DNA of 64,000 nucleotides from Candidatus Obscuribacterales bacterium (GTDB taxonomy: Bacteria; Cyanobacteriota; Vampirovibrionia; Obscuribacterales; Obscuribacteraceae): the NCBI GenBank assembly GCA_021732085.1, contig JAKFVQ010000027.1, positions 186,001-250,000 of the forward strand, given 5' to 3'. Positions 61,501-64,000 of this stretch are shown here, in pieces. Each line of letters opens with the position of its first letter. The first letter of the stretch is position 1. Made by a program: the position numbers and the translations under genes. The notes under the pieces were generated by a model that saw nothing but the letters and a program-made list of their open reading frames with translations, was not told the DNA's origin and did not search any database.

Positions 61501-64000
61501 CGGCGCTCAAGGTTCCAGAAATATTAAGCGCTCCGGAAGCTGCCCCCGAGTCCAGACCAGTCACCAGGTACATTGATCCGCCATTGCCGTTAGCCGCTTG
61601 TGGCGACACATTTAGCTGGGCGCTGTTCAGATTCATCTGTCCATTTGCGTTCAGGTAGAGGAATCCACCGTTGCCACCGTCAACGCCACCACGAGATGTA
61701 AGCATCGAGGCGCTGGATGCAAGATCAAGATCGCTAAGAGAAGTAATAGTAATATCGCCGCCAGAGCCGCTTGTTGCCCCGCTAGCGTCCAGAATCATGG
61801 CGCCATGTACACCATCAGTTAAGGTGATCATGATGTTGCCGCCATTCTTGCCCGGGTCATCGCCACCGCGAGCTGTTATTGCCAGCGTATCAACCTGAAC
61901 GCTTCCAGCGATTTGGACAGTGGTAGCGCCGCCACCGTTGTTTGTCAAATTCATAGCGCTGGCTGATATAACATCACCGCCGATGCCAATGCTGCCGGCG
62001 CTACCGCTGCCATGTCCAGAAGTGTCGGCCGTTAAACTTCCGATTTCAAGCAAAGGAGCTGAAATGGAGAGGCTGCCACCTGCAAAGCCATTACCACCGG
62101 TTGCGCTAAAGTTGAGATCGCCACCGCTGATTTTGCTGCCGGAGCTAATATTTATTTGTCCGCCCGCACCGGAGGCGCCACCATTAGCCGAATAGGAGGC
62201 GCCAGTCAGGTGTATCTCGCCATCAGCCATGAGCGAGATCATGCCCGCATCGCCGACCGATGCGTTGAGTGCAACTGAACCGACCTGGATGCCACCAAGT
62301 CCATGATTGTTAATGAAGAGTCCGCCACCGCCGGCGCTATTCGCTGATGTAAAGCCGATATAGTTATTGCCACCGGTTTGATTTACAAGCAGCGTGCTGC
62401 TGACTGCATCCGGAGCTGAATTGTTGTTTGCATTGATATTGATAAAGGCGCCTTGTCCTGCAAAATTATCGTTGCTAATTGAATCGACTCTTATGTTGGC
62501 ACCAGCGTTTAAATTTACGCTGGCACCATTGCTGGTGATAGACGTAATCTGAATATCGTTTAGCGACGTGCTAACACTGACTGATGACCCAGTCGAGTCG
62601 CCACCTGTAATTTGCACATTGCCGAGGCTGACATTATCACTGCTTACGTCCCAGGCGCCATTCAATCCGGAAGATATACTGACAAAGCCACCGAAGCCGG
62701 AGCTGCCGGCATTGGCTTTGATATCAACTTTGCTCATGTTGATATCAGCGTCTCCGCCCAAGGTGAGTACAGAGACGAAGCCACCATTTGATCCAGATAC
62801 GTCGATATCTGAATTGCCGAAGTTGACTGAGCCGCGGTCAGCAAAAATAGAGAAGCCGCCACCGCTGTTTTGCTTGGAAGTTAAATCGATTGTGCCGTCA
62901 CCTACGTGAACATAGCCGTTAAGAGTCTGAAGGTAGACTTGTCCAGCTGCGCCCATATTACTAGCGGCCGTCATGTCCGCGTTTGCACCTTGTTGATCTC
63001 CGAGGACGATGTCACCGGATTCTGTTATGAAATTTAGATTGCCGGCAAATCCCATATCGCTGGAAGTGTTGATGTTAATGCCGCCGGCAAGGTTGATTCC
63101 TGTCTTAGCGTTAACCGAAAAGTCGGCGCCGTTCTTCGTTGAAGAGGATGTGTCCGCTGTCAGTAAACCAGTCGCGGAAACGTTGGAGTTATTAGAAGTA
63201 ATTGTGATCGCGCCTGATTGGCCGCCGCTGCTCTTGCTGGAAAAGCTCGTTTGTCCGAGTAAAATCGGACCGCCGGCCGTCAGTGTTATCTTTCCGGAAT
63301 TTCCATTAACAGATTCAGTGCTTATTGTAAGAGGGGCCGCGCCGAGATCGATCATGCCGCCAGCGGTCATCACAATATTTCCGGTGTTTCCAGTTTTGCC
63401 GGATGTACCAATTGCAGTTACGTCTACGTTGATGATATTTTTGCCGGCAGTGATAACTAGAGCTTCATTGCCGGGGAAAACCCAGTTTCCACCGAACTGA
63501 GACATTTCCAAATAAACGTCCCCGCCCGATGCAATCGTCGGGTCGCCGGACATTGTCAGCGCGCCGATGTGGAGGTCGCCCTCTACGGAGGAGACGTGTG
63601 CGGCACCACCGACCAAGTTCAATTGGCCTGACACCGAATTCACATCCATATTAATTGTTCCATCCCCGGAGAAAACATTCATTGTTTGACTCAGGAAGTC
63701 GCCACCAAAAATCTTGGTGTCAAACTTGGGGGTGAAGAATTGATCTCTAATATTGATGGCGCCATTGAGAGCTTCAAAAGTTCCACCTAAATTATTGATT
63801 GCCAGGTTTTGCGAAAGCATGGTGGCAACATTTATATTGGCGTTCAGTGAAGCGATTAGTCCAGCATTCTGCACTGAATTTGTGATCATGCTGATGTCGC
63901 CAACCGCTTGCATCACCGGAGCCGGGCCGGTCAGCCCAGCGGGCAAGGCGTTGATGATTGAGCCGCCTGCATTGAGATTCAGATTGCCTGAACTTGAAAT
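55559..64000 (-). CDS. Giant beta-helix surface protein with C-terminal FecR-like domain, 5' end outside window
   Basis: The frame stays open to the window edge, so more than 2,800 residues are visible and the start is not. Residues are mostly Gly, Ser, Asn, Ala, Val and Ile in short strand-turn units, such as GGSINVEASGADADLMLGNG and GNINIGNGDINAPVVSM. These fit a long right-handed beta-helix of the filamentous-haemagglutinin type. The last 350 residues differ. There is a Ser/Pro segment (SSPTTEASLFVPSSSPVQPV), then a FecR-like domain with FGEVQLSAGTTALVRSNE, VFNIYEGHWGGIKVKVG and FVVGAGQSLHIG, and a short C-terminal tail. It is probably secreted and surface-bound. No autotransporter barrel is seen at the C-terminus. 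Confidence 0.9.
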   Translation of the reverse strand: MSSSGNLNLNAGGSIINALPAGLTGPAPVMQAVGDISMITNSVQNAGLIASLNANINVATMLSQNLAINNLGGTFEALNGAINIRDQFFTPKFDTKIFGGDFLSQTMNVFSGDGTINMDVNSVSGQLNLVGGAAHVSSVEGDLHIGALTMSGDPTIASGGDVYLEMSQFGGNWVFPGNEALVITAGKNIINVDVTAIGTSGKTGNTGNIVMTAGGMIDLGAAPLTISTESVNGNSGKITLTAGGPILLGQTSFSSKSSGGQSGAITITSNNSNVSATGLLTADTSSSTKNGADFSVNAKTGINLAGGININTSSDMGFAGNLNFITESGDIVLGDQQGANADMTAASNMGAAGQVYLQTLNGYVHVGDGTIDLTSKQNSGGGFSIFADRGSVNFGNSDIDVSGSNGGFVSVLTLGGDADINMSKVDIKANAGSSGFGGFVSISSGLNGAWDVSSDNVSLGNVQITGGDSTGSSVSVSTSLNDIQITSITSNGASVNLNAGANIRVDSISNDNFAGQGAFININANNNSAPDAVSSTLLVNQTGGNNYIGFTSANSAGGGGLFINNHGLGGIQVGSVALNASVGDAGMISLMADGEIHLTGASYSANGGASGAGGQINISSGSKISGGDLNFSATGGNGFAGGSLSISAPLLEIGSLTADTSGHGSGSAGSIGIGGDVISASAMNLTNNGGGATTVQIAGSVQVDTLAITARGGDDPGKNGGNIMITLTDGVHGAMILDASGATSGSGGDITITSLSDLDLASSASMLTSRGGVDGGNGGFLYLNANGQMNLNSAQLNVSPQAANGNGGSMYLVTGLDSGAASGALNISGTLSADGAGTGNGGTISITTLNTQSQSDFSVSKTSGFSLSARSGLNGGNGGTINISAGGDLDVDGAFLSVAARGGNGDGGNISLTASAIGSGQVGGGNNSVTVTGLLSAEGSGTGNGGQVNLAAPQINILDGSAISTSTTGSGDGGSINVEASGADADLMLGNGSILSARSASGNGGSISLATTRNLSLNGSLVDAGSMLGSGGSIDLVAGAGGSGTLSIDADVVADGGGSGSGGSLSLAQNSQQAFQLGALNLQGGAGTGLISASAMGSGNGGTLLLDSGDGNSLTVAVNQNIFLSGASSGNLGKIEANSDGAVSVSGPASLKGSFQGSGSSYTVNVSGAGSVIGVSEVSSSAGNVLMQASASDSSIVFANDSSLSASGGSVELGAAQISFLGNSNLSMDAAGLMKIHSGSSSNSLAMNFNSGSKVTFSIDQGNAVRPGNVLIGPAQGSTTLSANGDGANIDVTGATLSITSANGATNIGQGIDISSTAFDEAINLGMEVIATNGDVNLNGAISARQLDVSAIGSGNINIGNGDINAPVVSMTVQGASSINQVGDGTVGIGTLVLNSGNGNIGSALNPLLTNVLEMKATSGGSAYVSNGSSFDLRTSSVAGTLQLNGGGDVSIESTVSAGNLIINADGSISIFENVNGTTGVSLSTGTGSDLTVAAGIDVQSAAGSINLSSDNIILDGRLVAQSSGASIAINSTDALNLSGSGAQILAGSGGILISGDSVNFGSSYTLNAGSTGTVNVSTGNNGSGVTISSNLAVNGGSQLSINTNALNLSNGSVVSLSRSSGTAMYVSSTGSGLTVNINSAATLASQGGSVEFHAGTPSPLTFQAQGAGSAQLNVTGGSLVTESSAADTNLNNVDLMASGNVEVNVHGGNLNMDGNIYSSKQGGLIVLQDPNGMTLTGAGTIGFTGGNSGSIYVQSFGAGNDLTFAGSTIFNAGSGGSVNLSSQSSLIFAAGSSSTVNSGAALNVSAPNLVFGNASTVTATGNSAISVSNQNGGAVNVVTPTGSTATLSTASGGSININGSGSNINFSTSGGTGTGTLAMLGAPVAIQTINADVTINQGVVLSSDQNISVLAPGGNVVNNGLIQTPGGTTTIEAAGNLFIDKNVSANSLIIQTTAKNGNITLGANVDVVNSLVVSAHGSGNIKQTAGLLSASSITLKSGSGNIGTKDQAIKVNTGSLTVSTSNGSAYVSSQGAVRLESYSVGGTLNLTSKGDINIGATNASNTSLNSNAVFNAGSNGSVNLSASDSVSIGKHVSIKVDKSTLNLAANEVLLSAGSSLKTQSDINIKTNVLSNQGSIQSSENNGSINITSMPNSSLVLTGKENTVIKLDGDSINISASNNVHFETNYQFNDGRAGNVNISANSISLANNVKVSTGTDSSLSLSSNSVAMGQNTSLQSSGNLNIDSSIAGTNFSLSADKNLTLNGSLSGQKVNILTRNNGNITIAGNVSASDSLSVTADGSGNIKQSSGILSATHLSLGSEKGNIGTSNAALQISAQDLKVETGRTGIVNVNASGDLVLLDSSSGGNFKVKSSGNLTVNDVSTREGSIDLISGNALTVTKESRIVANEGNLTIQSTNTKSGSITIGRNTDLEAYSNSSTSGRGNVRVVIGAIPSSPVEGKTPSGVKLSEKYGGHAYFGTNGITALGKNEVNAWGSNVIFSTGSLSKSAIVLEGGVKIIADPPPASSPTTEASLFVPSSSPVQPVFAISQISTIAIPTNIALDTHSQSLSKLSTNVDPGLVKNSYEAKTDSNLEPEPDTEVVPQQPNQALKAVACITPNLAAGNPSEMIHRASIDCFDHTQTNTCSIITAACDYESRVDELAIVKGEMICDAHKPTHLTSQFGEVQLSAGTTALVRSNEHGMEVFNIYEGHWGGIKVKVGDRHFVVGAGQSLHIGEANKVTSSHIASRNEKEHKLESHTVKTAEFSILSLFSQSDVLAKVMKSPTKQDRALGARVFKMAACLSLVTQAHGLFKAGN

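Overview
The window looks like a chromosome segment from a non-photosynthetic relative of the Cyanobacteria (Vampirovibrionia/Melainabacteria, most like the Obscuribacterales). This is an inference from gene content: a Ycf46-like AAA ATPase, a cbb3-type oxidase operon with an unusual cytochrome b/Rieske set, bacterial housekeeping genes (hisS, pth, lepB, maf-like, gcvPA, mcmA, hutU), many secreted or anchored proteins, and no photosynthesis genes. No rRNA, tRNA or CRISPR array was recognised. No complete mobile element was found, although one gene looks like a domesticated transposase.

Layout. 1-9.3 kb: end of a Ycf46-like ATPase gene, a HigB-toxin remnant, hisS, a small secreted protein, a 50-bp tandem palindrome array, an NlpC/CHAP-like protein, a secreted GH43 glycosidase, a DUF151 nuclease-like protein and an aldo/keto reductase. 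9.6-16.6 kb: an operon of YbjQ-type tandem-domain proteins, then a CzcA-like RND pump with its adaptor. 16.9-19.2 kb: a zinc-ribbon/winged-helix protein and a bestrophin-like channel. 19.4-28.7 kb: one long minus-strand respiratory operon, read from CcoN through a CcoO-cytochrome c fusion, a CcoS-like protein, a dihaem cytochrome c lipoprotein, a Rieske protein, a fused cytochrome b/subunit IV, two membrane proteins, a second cytochrome b with a ferredoxin domain, an MvhD-like protein and a 42-residue membrane protein. 28.9-45.9 kb: pth, gcvPA, two signal peptidases I, a GAF/HD-GYP protein, a secreted protein, a Maf-like protein, an RNase J-like protein, a TPR protein, a 72-bp tandem repeat, mcmA, hutU and a lipoprotein. 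46.2-54.9 kb: two paralogous three-gene pilin-like clusters pointing outward from a NarL-type response regulator. 55-64 kb: a small-protein/nucleotidyltransferase pair, then a giant beta-helix protein ending in a FecR-like domain and running off the window.

The most unusual system is the respiratory operon. The two cytochrome b proteins have lost complementary parts. The 616-residue one keeps the subunit IV half and the Rieske partner but has lost the His ligands of one haem b. The 399-residue one keeps all four haem ligands but has no PEWY-like motif and carries a C-terminal two-[4Fe-4S] domain, next to an MvhD-like iron-sulfur protein. This suggests a heteromeric quinol-oxidising complex with a cytoplasmic iron-sulfur exit route, made together with a cbb3-type oxidase. 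Other notable items are an RNase J paralogue with most metal ligands replaced, the mirrored pilin clusters, and a family of intergenic palindromes built on GCGATATCGC.
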